A stretch of DNA of 64,000 bases from Unio delphinus (taxonomy: Eukaryota; Mollusca; Bivalvia; Unionida; Unionidae), in contig JAQISU010000167.1 in the NCBI GenBank assembly GCA_029339505.1, positions 1,626,501 to 1,690,500 on the forward strand. The letters run 5' to 3'. The notes beneath the pieces were generated by a model. The model had not been told where the DNA came from. It did not search any database and saw nothing but the letters and a program-made list of their open reading frames with translations. Below, in pieces: positions 24,600-37,845 of this stretch. Positions within the stretch are counted from its first letter, which is position 1. Every line of letters starts with the position of its first letter. Made by a program: the position numbers and the translations under genes.

Positions 24600-26569
24600 C
24601 AATGAAAACGCCTACCCCGTTGTAGACCAACAATTATTTTTCCACCTTTTTCCCGTAACATTGCTAGTGGTGGAGACCAACCATGCTTGGCACCATTTGT
24701 TCTTGAGTGTTCAGATTTGGCTCCATCGCATTATCGGGTCAATCGCTTACACGCATGCGTCAGCAATTAAAAATTTCTCGAGTCAAAAACCTATTTATTT
24801 ACATGTGTTCTGCTTTGACAGAGATTGATACTAAACAGAAAGTGACTGTTCGGAAGGATTTAATGTTATGGGTCAAAAGAAGATGGATTTTACCTATCAT
24901 CTGCATACATAGGTCAGTAGAAATGAATTTATTAATTACTAGGATGCGGCCAGTAGTCGGACACTATTTTGTGCGGAAAACGCCTGCACAGTAGTGTCAA
25001 ATATCGTTGGTCTACACCACCAGTAATGTCCAAAGAAAATGGCGGACACTTTCACTAGACGAGCCTGCGATCCAACCATCTTGACATCAGTAAGGGTCTG
25101 AAACCCCAATAACATGGTCAATGTGTGACAGGACGCTTAAAATAGCGCCGTAAGGGGGCATACGTTGATCGAGACTTGCCCTAAAGAACTTTGGTGTGCA
25201 GATAAAGACCACAATAAAGGTGCAAGAATATATGACGTTGCTGAGGTGGAAACTATTCTTACGGCGGATACTCGTGATGAAAGACACGAAAGCTCGAATG
25301 ACATAATTTTTTTATATAAAGTTCAAAAACTTTTTGTGCACTTACTTCCTAATCCAATAAATCAGCCCTGCTCCCATTTGTTTCTTTCTGATGGACGATA
25401 TGTGGGTATGATGTCACCTGTGTATTAAAATGTGCAATTTTGCTGCATGCAGATCTTTTCGGAACACCCCTGTGTACAGTTTAGACATGTATCGATATTT
25501 GGTAATAGCCATATCTAGCGCGAAATTTAAAATGGCCTCAGGACAGAGGGTTGTGCACTTCTACATTGATTCACAAGTCGCCAAATGTAGGATTTTATCC
25601 GGAAATATTATGCATATATCGCGAAAAGAACCATTCAGCTGATGGCAGCTCAACAGCCGCGAGAAAAACTGCACCGATGTGTGCAGACAGGATTGGCTGC
25701 AGAGTTTTGCAGGTTTTAATGAATATGCGATGTTATCCCGTAAACCGCCATTTATTATAATCGCAGGTGTGGGGCTGATTTATCGGCCTCACTGTCAAAC
25801 ACCATGACTAAGCAAACTCATATCGCAACCAAACAGGAATCTGACCAATAGTGCATACGGCAGACGGAAGAATCCTTTGCAAAATAATGTTCCCCAATGG
25901 CCAGCAACCCATAAGCATGCACGTAACTACAAGTAACTATTAGGTGACTAAGATTAAAGCCCAGGCAAGCCAGATGGGGACAGGCTTATCTGGCGGCTTC
26001 TTTTTCAAAGTGTGTATGTATGTGTTCTTTGCCTGGAGAGTTTGGATGGTCCCCCCTCCATTTTTTGTGGGGGATGGTGGTTGCTAGAGAGCACCTTTTT
26101 TTTAGCGAAAGAAGGGTCATATACATTATATGTGCCTGCGATGGTCCTAAAAATCTAGTTTATTCCACTCCCCATTCCAGCTTTTTCTCTAAAGATTCGC
26201 TGTTGAATAATTCGCCAAATGTTAACCTATGTGTATTGTTTAATACATAAAGTACACTCAAGTGAATTTTATCTTTTCTTTCCAATTATATAGGATGCAT
26301 TTTTTTTTAACTTAGATCTACTACTGCACATGTAGTTACCTACAGGATAAGACTTACATTTTCTCGGGATGACTTAGGCAAGAAACAAATTACAAGAGGG
26401 GGTGCGTTTACCATACCATTGGGATTTCATGCAAATTGTTTTCTATTACGTCGTCTGCTTTGTTAAACCATCGTTTACCACGCTATGGCGCATTGAGACA
26501 AAAAAAAAACATATAAGCATGCGATTTGATTGCTGACATAATAGTTCGTTGAAAATTAAATTGCGCAAA

Positions 26570-26572
<3 letters not shown>

Positions 26573-26662
<90 letters not shown>
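26573..26662. repeat. (TA)n microsatellite
   Basis: An uninterrupted run of about 44 TA units lies in the intron of the DUF3987-like gene. Confidence 0.97.
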
Positions 26663-26664
<2 letters not shown>

Positions 26665-26859
26665 CAGTTATATACTAATTTATTTTGTTGTGAAAACACG
26701 CCTACCGAAAAGGTAACTTCCATTATATTATTATCGTTTTATAAATTCTTCTAACTAGATCGCCAAGGGGTCCCAAACACTGGCAATCTGTCGGCGTATC
26801 GAATCACTAATTCCGTAAAGTTTAGAATTACATTTCTTTTTAATGCCTGAATAAAAGAG

Positions 26860-27890
26860 TGTGGGACGAGGCATTGTGGGCCACAATGAAGAAGTACAGC
26901 ACGAGTCAAAAGTTGACCAATACTATCAAGAAGCTGTACGCGAAGGCTACCAGTGCAGTAATTGCTCAAGGTTCTGTAGGGGACTGGTTCCAGAAAATAG
27001 TCTGAGTACGTCAAGGATGTCTCCTGTCACCCACGCTTTTCAACATCTACTTAGAGCGCATCATGAGCGAAGCCCTGGAAAACTACTGTTGGACATCGTT
27101 ACATCACCAACCCCCGGTTTGCAGACGACATTGATGGGCTGGCAGGCAGTGAAAACTAACTTGTCACCTTTGCGAAGAACCTGGATGAAACATCTTCCAG
27201 ATGTCACATGGATATAAGCGCTGTGAAGACAAAGCTGATGACAAATAATGGTAAACAAATCTCAGCCAAGATTTAAGTCAGAAGACAGGAACTGGAAACA
27301 GTGAGCCAGTTCAAATATCTTGGATCCATAATCACTGAAGAGGGATCAAGAACATACATTTTGTCACGAGCAGCACAAAAAACGGCATCTATGTCAAAGC
27401 TAAGACCCGTCTGAAGAGACACGAATATCTGTCTGAAAACTAAAATCAGACTATTGAGAGCACTAAGTATCTCATCATTTTTGTATTCATGTGAGGCCTG
27501 GACCATGACAGCAGACTTACAACCATCCTTGGCATCTCTTACATGGACCACATCACAAATGAAGAAGTGCGCAACACCATCAGGCGAAATGTAGGCCAAT
27601 AGGAAGACATCCTCACCACCATCAAAAAGAGAAAGCTGAAATGGTATAGACATGTCACTAGATCCAACTGTCTATCCACAACAGTATTGCAGGGCAGGGT
27701 CCAGGGTGGTAGAAGGAGATGTAGACAGAGAAAAAAGTGGACTGACACCATTACGGAATGGACCAGGAAAAGTTTTGAGAAGTCACATACATTGGCACAT
27801 GATCGAGACAAGTGGAGGGAACTGGTCAGATGTTCAACAGCACGGTGCCTCGACGACCACACTGGGTCAAGAGACTGATGATGATACAAG
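26860..27890 (+). mobile_element. RTE/BovB-like LINE fragment, decayed
   Basis: In several plus frames one reads GDWFQKIV then VRQGCLLSPTLFNIYLERIM (about 26980-27070, RT palm), later DHITNEEVRNTIRRN (about 27545-27595), RRKLKWYRHVTRS (about 27625-27665), and finally GRRRCRQRKKWTDTITEWT (about 27700-27770). The order and motifs match RTE-type LINE polyproteins. The YxDD core itself is damaged (FADDIDGL-like segment at about 27120 is broken). Stops are frequent. The fragment sits in sense orientation in the host intron. Confidence 0.85.
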
Positions 27891-28685
27891 AGTTCCTCCA
27901 TTTATTTTATTTCGTTTAGAAATATTTTAACTAGACATTAAAAATATTGGACGCTGACGACACAATTTTGACTGAAGTGGGCTATTCTAAGAACCGGTAA
28001 TGGACAGTGAACAGTATGTCTGCTTGTTTACATCGGGAGCTTCCGTTTTCTTTGAAACGTCAAAACGTGAGAAGTGTTAGAGACCCCTTGGCAACAATCG
28101 GGTTACAATTTATAAACCAATTAATGAAATAACAGTGAATTAAATGACTTAAGTTTTGTACATTTTTAAATCTTTCATGCTTTCTTTTAAAATAAAAAGT
28201 CAATAGGGGGTACAATCAAACGGGAGGATAATCGTGATGCTTTTTAACTCATTCGCTACTGTCATCATTACCGCGCTAAATCACGAGAGAAAAATATGAA
28301 ATATTTTAATATGTTGTGTGATATTAATACCAAGCCGTATTAGCCGTCTCGCAAAATTGGAACCTACAAAGGGCACGTGTAATGACTTCATGCCTAGATT
28401 ATTCTTAAATTATCTTTCGTGGAAATAGTTTGCTTTAGTTAGATTACTGTGCAGACGGAGTGGACGTGTAGTGGTTTAACTCGGCTTGCTTCAGTAAAAT
28501 CAATATTAACTTCATTTCTTCCAGTACGAGATTGCTATACCACTATTTCAAACACTAAATTTACGAAAATTTAGAATTAGACAACATTAATAAATACTGT
28601 TTGAGTTAAACATTGTTTACACCATCTGGAAAAGGACTACAGTCTATATGTAAACGTTATTAATTGTTCTTTTTCTATGTTGCAG

Positions 28686-30300
28686 ATGTATCCAAAAGCT
28701 GGAGGAGTATAAACGCAGAGCTGATAATGAAAAAGTATGGGGTTCTCTGAATCAAGCAACGGGGCAGATTGTTCGACTTTGTGCGGTGATGACAGCAGTA
28801 GCGAATGGAGTTACGATGTCATCTCAGACGGGTATCATTCCCTCGAGGGTAATCAACAGTGATGTTGTAAAGAATGCCTTTTCCATAATTAAGACAGTCA
28901 TAAAGCAGAAATGGATACTCTTTACCGGTAAGGATTTGAACGACGAAGGTGTACTTAGAACCGACTCGGATCACGTGGCTCATTCCACGAACACCGGAAA
29001 CCCGTCTTGCGCGTCTATCAGTGGGTCGGATGATGTTAGGCGTGATCATGATAAGGAAACAAACGTTCATAGCAAGGACGACATAGTAGAGCTTAGTGAC
29101 ACAGATGAAGTGATAGAAAATAGTCCACAGGATCGTAGAAATACTACAGATCATAGCACAGATGCACAAGGTCCTATCATTACCAATGTCCAAAGTTATT
29201 CCTCCTTACAAGGAATTCCAATGCCGAGCAGGGCTTCAACTTTAGAATCCATACCTGTCCAGTCTACGGTGGGGTACAGTGAAATGTACATAAGGCGGAG
29301 GAAGAGGAAGCAGGAAACCCCTTTCCACGCATCAGTTGAACAGCATATCGATGTTAAACCAATGGTAAATAAACAAGGGGAAGACAGTGTGCCCATAAAA
29401 CTTCTTCAAAGTGACCAGCAAGCAATTGACCAGTGGAATCAGCTAACTTCCTATGTTAGAAATAGTGTTACAGATTCTCTTAAGCAGCAAAGGTCAATGT
29501 CTGATCATAGTAGCGGAAGAGGGATTGAGCCACGGCAAGGACTTCATCACCAGCAGCAACAGTTTTTACAAGACGAACAGCCATTGCAGGACACAAAGCT
29601 CGCAAGGCAAGATTATCAGCGACATGTACCTCAACCGCAGCAAATTTTCATAAATCGAGCCAGTCAAATGGAACCAGCGCATTTCAAGCTTGAGAGGCTT
29701 ATTTCTGCTCCTCTGCGCACGACAAGTTCAACTGAGCCAATTATGGCCAGTTTGTACAATATACCTGACGATGACTTTATTCGAATTTGCGCCGGAAAAA
29801 TCAAGAAGCTCCTCTTGACCAAAGGTAGTATAGTGACTGCAGCCTTTGCATGTCAGTATCGTCTCTTTCCACCGATTCCAAAATGTCAGAGAAAACTGTC
29901 CATGAAAACCTCTCACCCAGTATGGGCAGCAGGAAAATTTTTTGAGCGCTTAGAGAGGCTTGATCTTGGTACAGTGTTAAGACCAAGAGGTCAGGGGATT
30001 TCTACGCGGTTCCGAAAGAAACGTATCGACGAGATGCCGACTACTGCACGGGCACTTCTCGCTCGGATTAACCTTCCTGAAGAAGAATATGAGAAAACCT
30101 ATCCAAAACATCGGTCAAATTGTGATGATGATATGCTTATGTCCTCCTTATCAGACCAGACAGATAATGTTGGCATTCCCACGGTTTATTCAGATGCAAG
30201 TGGCCATGTATCGTTTGCTCCCACATCTTATTCGTACACATTTGCAGACAGTTCAGTCAATAGCAATGTATCTGTATATACAGATAACGCCACGGAGTAA
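28686..30300 (+). CDS. DUF3987-like protein, exon 2 (residues 293-830)
   Basis: The acceptor gttgcag|A restores the Arg codon split at 19616 and continues as CIQKLEEYKRRADNEKVWG. Residues 319-365 (GQIVRLCAVMTAVANGV then VINSDVVKNAFSIIKTVIKQ) form the helical tail that follows the core in DUF3987-type proteins. Residues about 378-640 are low-complexity and probably disordered, rich in Ser, Asp and Gln, with a basic RRRKRKQ (about 496-502) that could be a nuclear signal. A compact domain resumes at about 651-766 (DDFIRICAGKIKKLLLTKG, then HPVWAAGKFFERLERLDLG), looking like a helical or winged-helix fold. The frame ends at TAA 30298-30300. The full protein would be 830 residues. Function is unknown. 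Confidence 0.78.
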
Positions 30301-30721
30301 TTTTACGTACCTATTCAGTATTTCATTGGAAGATGGCATTTGTTACCTTTACTTAAATTAAACAAGATCCTTTCGAAATTTGCTAAACTTAAATGTAAAT
30401 TCAGATTATTTTACAACTGATTTATATACAAGACTACTTTTGTTTAAGGCTGTAATGCGAAGCGGTTACTGTTACAGAATTTGCAAAATTGCATTTAACA
30501 ACTTTAACTATTCATCGACAAGCATTTGCCACAAGAACACTACATCTTACACTGAGTTCCCATTCAGACATTATGGAGTCTTGTGACGAATTATACGATA
30601 GACCAGAGACACGACTGATGCAATGAAACGTTTGTCAAGAAGTACATATCTGCGCAAGAATCAACATGCCCGAAGATCAGAACTGTATGTACTGGTCTGT
30701 AATGTGTGCAAAACTGTGAAC

Positions 30722-30727
30722 AATAAA
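30722..30727 (+). terminator. Possible polyadenylation signal of the DUF3987-like gene
   Basis: This is the first canonical AATAAA after the stop codon at 30300. Placement is plausible for a 3' UTR of about 440 bases. There is no transcript evidence. Confidence 0.4.
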
Positions 30728-31151
30728 GATTCACATATTGCGCTAAGAGAATCAGATGTAGTTCTATCTCAATCACTTAAAATCATCAGTAGAATGGACG
30801 GCATAAACTCGGATCTGCTGGCAGTGTCTGATCATAGCAAACGATGCTTGTAACTGCTGGTTTATTATAAGAAGACCATTGGTATGGGAAACGACATTTC
30901 CAAGCTGTATGCAAACGTGTAAGATTAAATTCTAATGTCATCCTTATCTGGCTGCAGAATGGCAACGGTCTTCTCAGATAGGATTGAACAAGCATCATTT
31001 GCCTTATCATTCGCACGCACGCGCGCACACACACTTTGGTGTGGTTTATACAGCCTGTCATGGTTCTGTGTGTCAAGATGAAATGACTGAGTAAATTCAT
31101 CTTCAATGAGCGTGTACCTTTTTATATTTAAAGCTTTATCCTTTAAGATGA

Positions 31152-31213
<62 letters not shown>

Positions 31214-31483
31214 AAATCACAAAAATTCACCATTATTTCTAAACATTGATTATTTTGCACGGTGTTTGCTAATTCTTTTGTTCCACGGAAAAGTTTTAAA
31301 TTTTATACTGGTCCATATGATAGTGTGGTTAAAAATTGTTCTTTCTATCTGTCATAGTGAACAAATTAAAATGAGTCAAGTCTTTGAAGTCTCCGCTATG
31401 AACATAGTGTCATTCAACTTGGACTCGGTTTTACGTACTCTGGAATACTTGGACAATATACGTTAGACATCAACCACAACATG

Positions 31484-31593
<110 letters not shown>

Positions 31594-32044
31594 CTTGCTC
31601 TTAATTTATCAGCAGTCTTCCGCATAAAGTGTGTACTCTTTTATAAGTCTGGAACAACTGAATAATGTGCTAACAGATCTGGGTTCATGCAGTTTTCTTA
31701 GGAGTAATCGGTAGAACCAACAACATATATCGTGATTTTCTGGCTCATTATGCGACGGCACGCCATTGTTGATATTGTTCACTGTTGGAGAGAGAGAGTA
31801 GCGTCGGTATATAATGTATAAGAAATTTACCGATGACTGTAATTAGGCGATTTTAGCTCTAGTAGTTGTAAAATAAAATAACTTATATGATAGCATGATG
31901 TCCGTAGCATGTCTGTCCGTTAATACAAGTTCACCATCATAAAATATTGTTATCGCTGCTTCATGCACTTCATACCGAAATCAGACTTTGGTTTCAAAGT
32001 GAAGTGAGTCCTATTGCATGAAGCAGAGACATTGATAACCACCA

Positions 32045-32435
32045 CGTCGACCATAGAGTTTAGACATTCAACAGCTGCCGCGGAAGAATTCTCCAGATCC
32101 GCTGGCCATACACCATCAGCGACGCAAACCTGTGGCAGAGAACCTCACAGCTTCCGGTAGAGGACGAGATCAAGAAGAAAAGGTGGGTTAGATAGGACAT
32201 ATTCTACGTAAGCTGCCAACCAACATTACCGGGCTAGCATTGAGCTGAACCCCGCAAGGCTAACGGAGAAAAGGCCGACCAAGAAACACCTTGTGACGTG
32301 ACCTTGAGGCAGATATTACTAAGCTGGGTCACTCCTGGAGTCAGCTCGAGGGGAGGATGGCACAGGACAATGGTCTCTGGCAATCTTTTATGGGTGCCTA
32401 TAACCCGTCAAGGCTGACGGGCAAAACTGACTACT
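32045..32435 (+). mobile_element. LINE fragment: C-terminal RT end, heavily decayed
   Basis: With frameshifts, the plus strand reads the C-terminal tail of an endonuclease-reverse transcriptase LINE: a RRILQIRWP-like block, a KKRWVR-GHI-like block, then a NPARL...EKRPTKKHL block and a QDNGLWQSFMGAYNPSRL-like ending. It appears closer to the LINE at 23219-24022 than to the RTE-like fragment at 26860, judged by these block spacings. No complete motif survives. Confidence 0.6.
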
Positions 32436-33544
32436 TGTTCTAAATGGAAATTTCAGTTGACATGGGGTTTTCATCCTAAGACTTGGTGTTTAGTTGGGCC
32501 TAAATGAAACTGTCGCTTTCAATATGACCATCATGGTACAGGTAGCCATCGTCAAAATTTGTTACTCCTCAGATTGGTCTTATTCACAAAGGGTTTTCAT
32601 CACAAGATTCTATTTGGCCTCAAGTTATGCCTAAATGATATCCATCTAGCGTTTTCACTGGAAGACTTAATACTTTCCAGATGGTCACAAATGCAGATGG
32701 TACCGATCTTGCGTCCAATATGAACGGCACAGCGGCTACTTGTAAAATCTTTTGATTGTTCAAAATTTATTGAGATGTTTTCAACAATCGGCAGTATATA
32801 AAATAACTGTTCTCGTCTTGAATTCCTGAAAGAAAAAGTATTGGTCACTTTGAGGAACAATTGCTCTATGTTGGGTCTTTCTTTCTTTTAGATTATTTCG
32901 CCGTCTCAAGACATTATCCAAAAGTTTGTTATTTGTCAATTGAATCAGTTGTATCAAGCTCTTTTGTAGTGTAGCAAGTGTCGATGCAGTATAATATATT
33001 TTAAAACAAACAACTTGCTATGACAACACTAAAATATGTTGTTTTTTTTTAAAATATTAGTGCAGTACGAACGTTTTGCACAAATCCTTATTGATGGGGG
33101 AAACAAACAACACTAAAAAAAGAAGGCAAACAAAAAACTGGTACACTTGCAGTGATAATTTTAATGTTCGTTATTTGCACGCACTGGCACAAGTAAGTTC
33201 TCGATTTTAATACAACTTCTCAATACATAGCTACACGACTTCAAGCTTTACAAATGCATGGAATCAGCCTAGCTTCCAGAAACTTCTTACGACAAATTAT
33301 ACATTCATATTAGTGTTTAGACTAACAAGTAGGTCCCCATTTTTCAAACTTACTTATTGGTATAATTAGCGTACAGCGTTGCAGTAAAAAAAAAAATCAC
33401 CGGTATAGAGGATTTAAGAGCCTGATTTCAATTTGAAACATTCTAAAAAGACATTAGGGTAATTTACTACATATGATCGTATTTATTCAGAATTTTAATT
33501 AGTTCGAGAGTAGAAATTCGGAGCTAAATTTCCATGTCATCATG
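32436..33544. other. Intergenic stretch, nothing recognised
   Basis: AT-rich DNA without convincing frames, element ends or arrays. Confidence 0.5.
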
Positions 33545-34136
33545 CTATTTGGTCATAATAATAATAATGAGGACATTGTATAGCGCCTAATCTTTAGAAG
33601 CTATAAGCGTTTTACAACATTTATGATGATATGAATAAAAAAAATACAAAAACAAACACCATGAAATTGAAAAACAAAACAAAAATGCTGAAAATATTTA
33701 AGGTAGGAAACATTTGTAGGTCTTCAAGTTTAATTTTGCAGTCGAAAAAAGGTGAGTTGTAAGAGCACTCTTCAAGGGGATCACTGTCTTTGTGGCTAAT
33801 TTCAATGGACAATTCATTCCACGTTGCTGGGCTGTGGTATGCAAAAGAGCATTGTCCATTTGACTTTGTTTTCATAGTGGAAATAATGAGTATACGATTG
33901 TCATAAGAGGAGCGTAAGTATCTTGCTGGTGTGTACAAATGGGTGAGGCCAGATAGGTATGCTTGACTGGAACCCGTCAGTGAAACTTAGCACAGAAAAC
34001 GATTTTTGTTTTTTATTTTGGATCGAATGGATAGCAGTTTAGGGTACAGAGCAGTGGAGATTTGTGCTCTGATCGAGGTACTCAAAACATGATCCGAGCA
34101 GCTGTGTTTTGAAGTTTCAGGAGTAGATATTGAGAC

Positions 34137-35742
34137 TCTCACAGAATTAGGCGAAAATTTAATTTATTTTCTAATTGAATTACAAACTAATTTCACCATT
34201 TTTTTTTGTTTCGTCGTACATGCGTTACCTGGGGTGAATAAGTGATTTTCTCCAAGGTAAGCGGCGTGTAACGATTTGCATGTGCCTGACTTTGAATTAA
34301 ATGAAGTCCGGAACATTAGATTCACGTAGTGCACGGTAATCTTGCCGTGATTTCTGCTCACCTATTTGAGGGTATATAAGGCAGAATATTTCTGATCAAT
34401 ATTACGGGACCTAAAGTATCTAATCACATGATAGATAGCTCGTCTTTCAATCTCCAGCCTTAGGGGTGAGTGTTAAATTTATATTTCGTTTTATTGTGAA
34501 TTTTATTCAGTTTATCATTTCATATAATGATGCCTTTATTACAATGCAGATTTTAAACGTGGAATATTTGGAATTACTAGTCACTATTAGACTTTAAATG
34601 CAATAGCGTAATCTAAGGTTTAGATTATTTTTTGAGACAACTATTATTAGTCTGGTTTCTTTGTTGTAGCTGATAACGCATCTGATAGCATCTCTGATAA
34701 CGTCGGCTGATAACATCTCTGAGATCGTAGCTGAAATTGTAGATGATTTATTGCGGAACATCTCTGATAACGTCTTCGAGATGATAACATCTGATAACAT
34801 CGTTGATAACGTCTCTGATATCGTAGCTGATATTGTAGCGGAACATCTCTGATAACATCGTTGATAACGTCTTTGAGATCGTAGCTGAAATTATAGATGA
34901 TTTGTTGCGGAACATCTCTGATAACATCTCTGATATCGTAGCTGAAATTGTAGCTGATATTGTAACGGAGCATCTCTGTTTGTCGGATTGTCTGTCCGTC
35001 TACATCTGTCGTGACGTGTAAATATCCGGAAATCTAGAAGTCCGAGTGTCGGAGCTGTCTAGAGTTGTAAACATCCGGGATGGCATCTAGGGTATTGAGG
35101 AACGTTGGTTCTAGTAGATGCTGTATGCTGTCTGTACGTATAACTGTGGTGGATCCGTGAAGGGCAAACGGCCGATAAAAGTATTGGTCAACCCTAGGTA
35201 TTCGGGAAAACTGGGCGGCGATTCAACTGTTGGTGAATCGTACGGTTATACAGGGTCGAGACACATGTGTGTGTTGCAATTGTAGTACAGTTGAATACAG
35301 TGTTGTATTTACATGGTTACTTCAAATCACAATAGTATTTCAAGGCATTGCATGATTCTCAATAAAAGCTAGCAAGTTGATTAAATACATGTATATGTTC
35401 GTGCTAGTTGTCGCAATCCATACGTGCGATAGTATAGTTTGATGCTTGTGTTTATTATCGTAATTTATACTTGCGTTAATATAACTTTTATAAAGGTTCC
35501 TTGGATCTGTGTATAGTCCAAGAGATTCCTTTGTATCTGTGTTTTATTTTGTATTAATATTTCATTTATTCATGTATTGTGAATGGTTGTGAGTGTAATT
35601 GTGGGCTGAACGCATGAGTTATTGTGTTGATACATCATTATTTTTCATTAATAATTTATTTCATAAATTTATATTTTCTTTCACATATTGTGTTTGTGTT
35701 GTTCATTTAATCCACCATCCTCTCGGTAACAATTCTGTTACA
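34137..35742. mobile_element. 1.6-kb insertion in LINE copy 3, flanked by 5-bp target duplication
   Basis: Comparison with LINE copy 2 shows the LINE is contiguous except for this block. GAGAC occurs at 34132-34136 and again at 35743-35747. The ends share ACAGAATT in inverted orientation (tctcACAGAATT left; right end reads tgtaACAGAATT in reverse complement). A TATATAAG at about 34371-34378, an AATAAA at 35361-35366 and the terminal ...TGTTACA would fit a solo LTR of a gypsy-like element with 5-bp duplications. The left end does not start with TG, so a TIR transposon is the alternative. There is no coding frame. Confidence 0.7.
34665..34980. repeat. Degenerate short tandem repeat inside the insertion
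   Basis: The block is built from variants of gataacatctctgat and gatcgtagctgaaattgta. Units of about 12-18 bp recur some 20 times. Minus frames here (YQRCYQ-like) are repeat artefacts. Confidence 0.75.
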
Positions 35743-36920
35743 GAGACGAACCAGATCAAATTGAGTTGCAATAGTACAGTCTTGAAAGTACTAATGAACA
35801 CAAGTGTTTTAGTGGCATCAACCGAAAGATATTAGCAAATGGAGCTGATACGTTTACGAATGGAACTGATGCGCCTCAGTTCAAGATATGCAGCATTGCA
35901 TATGATCATGACATGTTGGTGCAATGTGAGACTACTGTCCAGAGTAACACCTAGGTTTCGTACTGACTGGATGAATTTAATGTTGGTGTTGCTGATATTT
36001 TTTGTCTGAGGTAAAGGATGTGAATGAGAAAGTCTGTGTTGTGATCAGAATGGCCTCAGTTTTATCATCATTCATCTGCAGCTTGTTACATGTCATCCAT
36101 GACTTCACATCAGAAATGCACCTATCCATTCCTTGGATGGTAGCATAAAGTTCAGCTGGGTGGCTAGACTTTAACATTTGGGTGTCATCAGCGTACAGTT
36201 GTTGAGACAATGTGTGATGACCTATGACACTTGAGAGCGGCTGAGTGGAGAGACCCCGTGGAACACCAAAAATTTGATCAACTGAGCTGGAGTGCATTCC
36301 ATTTGAAGATACAATTGGCGTCCTGTTGACTAACTAGGACTTGAGCCACTGTAACATACATGTAATATATCATGGTCTATTGTGTTAAATCCTGCAGACA
36401 AATCAAGGAAGGTGAGGACTGTAATCTGTCCACTATCCAAAGCAGAGAGAATGTCATTAAGTTCTTTCAGACGAGTAGTTTCAGTACTGTGGCAAGTTCG
36501 ATATGCAGACTGTACATTGTTAAAAACTGTTTCAATTGAAATAAGATACAAGTTGGGTTAGAACAACTTTTCGAAGATATTTCAAAATATAAACGAGAGA
36601 TTAGAAACACTGGGCGGTAGTTCTTTAAATCGTTCCGGTCAAGTATTGGTTTCTTCGGCAGAGGCTTTACGATGGTAGATTTGAAAAATGATGGGAATTC
36701 CCCAGATGAGAGAGATATATTAATAACATCAGTTAGTGAAGGCAATATTGGGTCAAAGCACTCGAGCATCAGAATGTTGGAAATTGGATCAGGTTTACAT
36801 GACTGTGGTGTACTCTTCATCACGATTATTCGTACTATATCCATAGACAGGTTCAAATGATCCGAATGGTTGTCGCTGAAATTCTGTATCGTATCTGTAT
36901 GATGACGACGAGTCAATTAA

Positions 36921-37602
36921 AATTGTAGTGTCAAGCGTATCTCTAATGATTTGTACTTTATCACAGCCAAATGTATCATTTTTGTGGTTGTTCGATTGAT
37001 ATAAAGCGCCACCAAGGGTGGGTATGCGAAAAATCTTGTCAGTGGGTCAATGTTTTTTTCCGGTTAACATGCCATCAATATCGGCAGCCATATATAACAT
37101 ATTGTGTAATGAAAATGGGGTTAAATCATACAAAACCAAACCAACAGTAGCGTACTAACTGGTGCGGACAGGGCTATTTCCCAGACGCGCCAAAACTCCT
37201 TCGCGTCATCTTTTTCGCCGCGGCGCGATTTACCCTTATTACGCCACTGCAAACCAAACTTTTTCCTTTCCGCGTTTTATTTTTCTTTTATCATGAAGGA
37301 TTCATTCTCTTTCTAGTTGATTGGTTCGTAAGCCAGTTACTATAATGAACAATGCACGTGTTCTGAATTGTCTATCAAAGAATGTTGTATTAAGCACAGC
37401 TGATTAGTCTCTGTTAACATCATACTGATTACAATACACCAATTAAGTATTTATTCAAGAAAATGGCGTACAGTATAGACATTTTTCGTTACAACATTCC
37501 TCCCAATAAAGGGTACTTATGTTTTTATAATAGAGTATTTTTAATACGAATATTAGCACAACTAAAACTAATCTATTTTAATTTTAGGTCCCATCTTGTC
37601 AG
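36921..37602. other. Intergenic, with a 5'-truncated family A SINE tail
   Basis: The segment 37045-37145 (plus) matches the 3' half of the family A SINE (ccatcaatatcggcagcca, gtgtaatgaaaatggggtta). Its tRNA head is missing. The rest shows nothing recognisable. Confidence 0.55.
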
Positions 37603-37845
37603 TGCAGCGCTCCGTTAGAACATCCGCCTCTATTGCGGGAGCTCGTGGGTCCGAACCTTAGCCGAGTCATACCAAAGACTTTTAAAAAATGGTACTAGCA
37701 GCTGCCTCGCTTGACGCTCAGCATTAAGGGGTTAGTGTTAGGATGGTCGGCCTGGTGTCAGGATAGTGTAACTGGGTGGGACATCATGATGCCCCAGTAC
37801 TGGACATCACCATAAACTGACACACTCTCTCATACACACACACGG
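37603..37845 (+). mobile_element. tRNA-derived SINE, family B, copy 1
   Basis: The tRNA-like head contains a degenerate A box and the B box tgggtccgaacct. It is followed by a body with gccgagtcataccaaagact, cgctcagcattaaggggtta and catgatgccccagtactgg blocks, shared with the minus-strand copies at 45533-45833 and 46236-46512. The 3' end runs into a short (CA)n. The target duplication is not clear. Confidence 0.8.

Larger units (their letters stand above)
33545..36920 (-). mobile_element. CR1/L2-like LINE copy 3, split by a later insertion
   Basis: On the minus strand this is the same family as copies 1 and 2. The 36916-35977 part carries reverse transcriptase pieces (LSSVIGHHTLSQQLYADDTQ at about 36240-36180). 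The C-terminal domain continues to 35748, is interrupted by the insertion at 34137-35742, and resumes at 34136 down to the 3' UTR with its (ATT)n tail at about 33558-33569. Joined across the gap, the order agrees with 16500-17256 of copy 2. Several stops and frameshifts show it is dead. Confidence 0.88.

Noticed and set aside
25165..25428. 87-residue plus-strand frame in the intron
   Set aside because: No motif, no splice-site context and composition like the surrounding intron.
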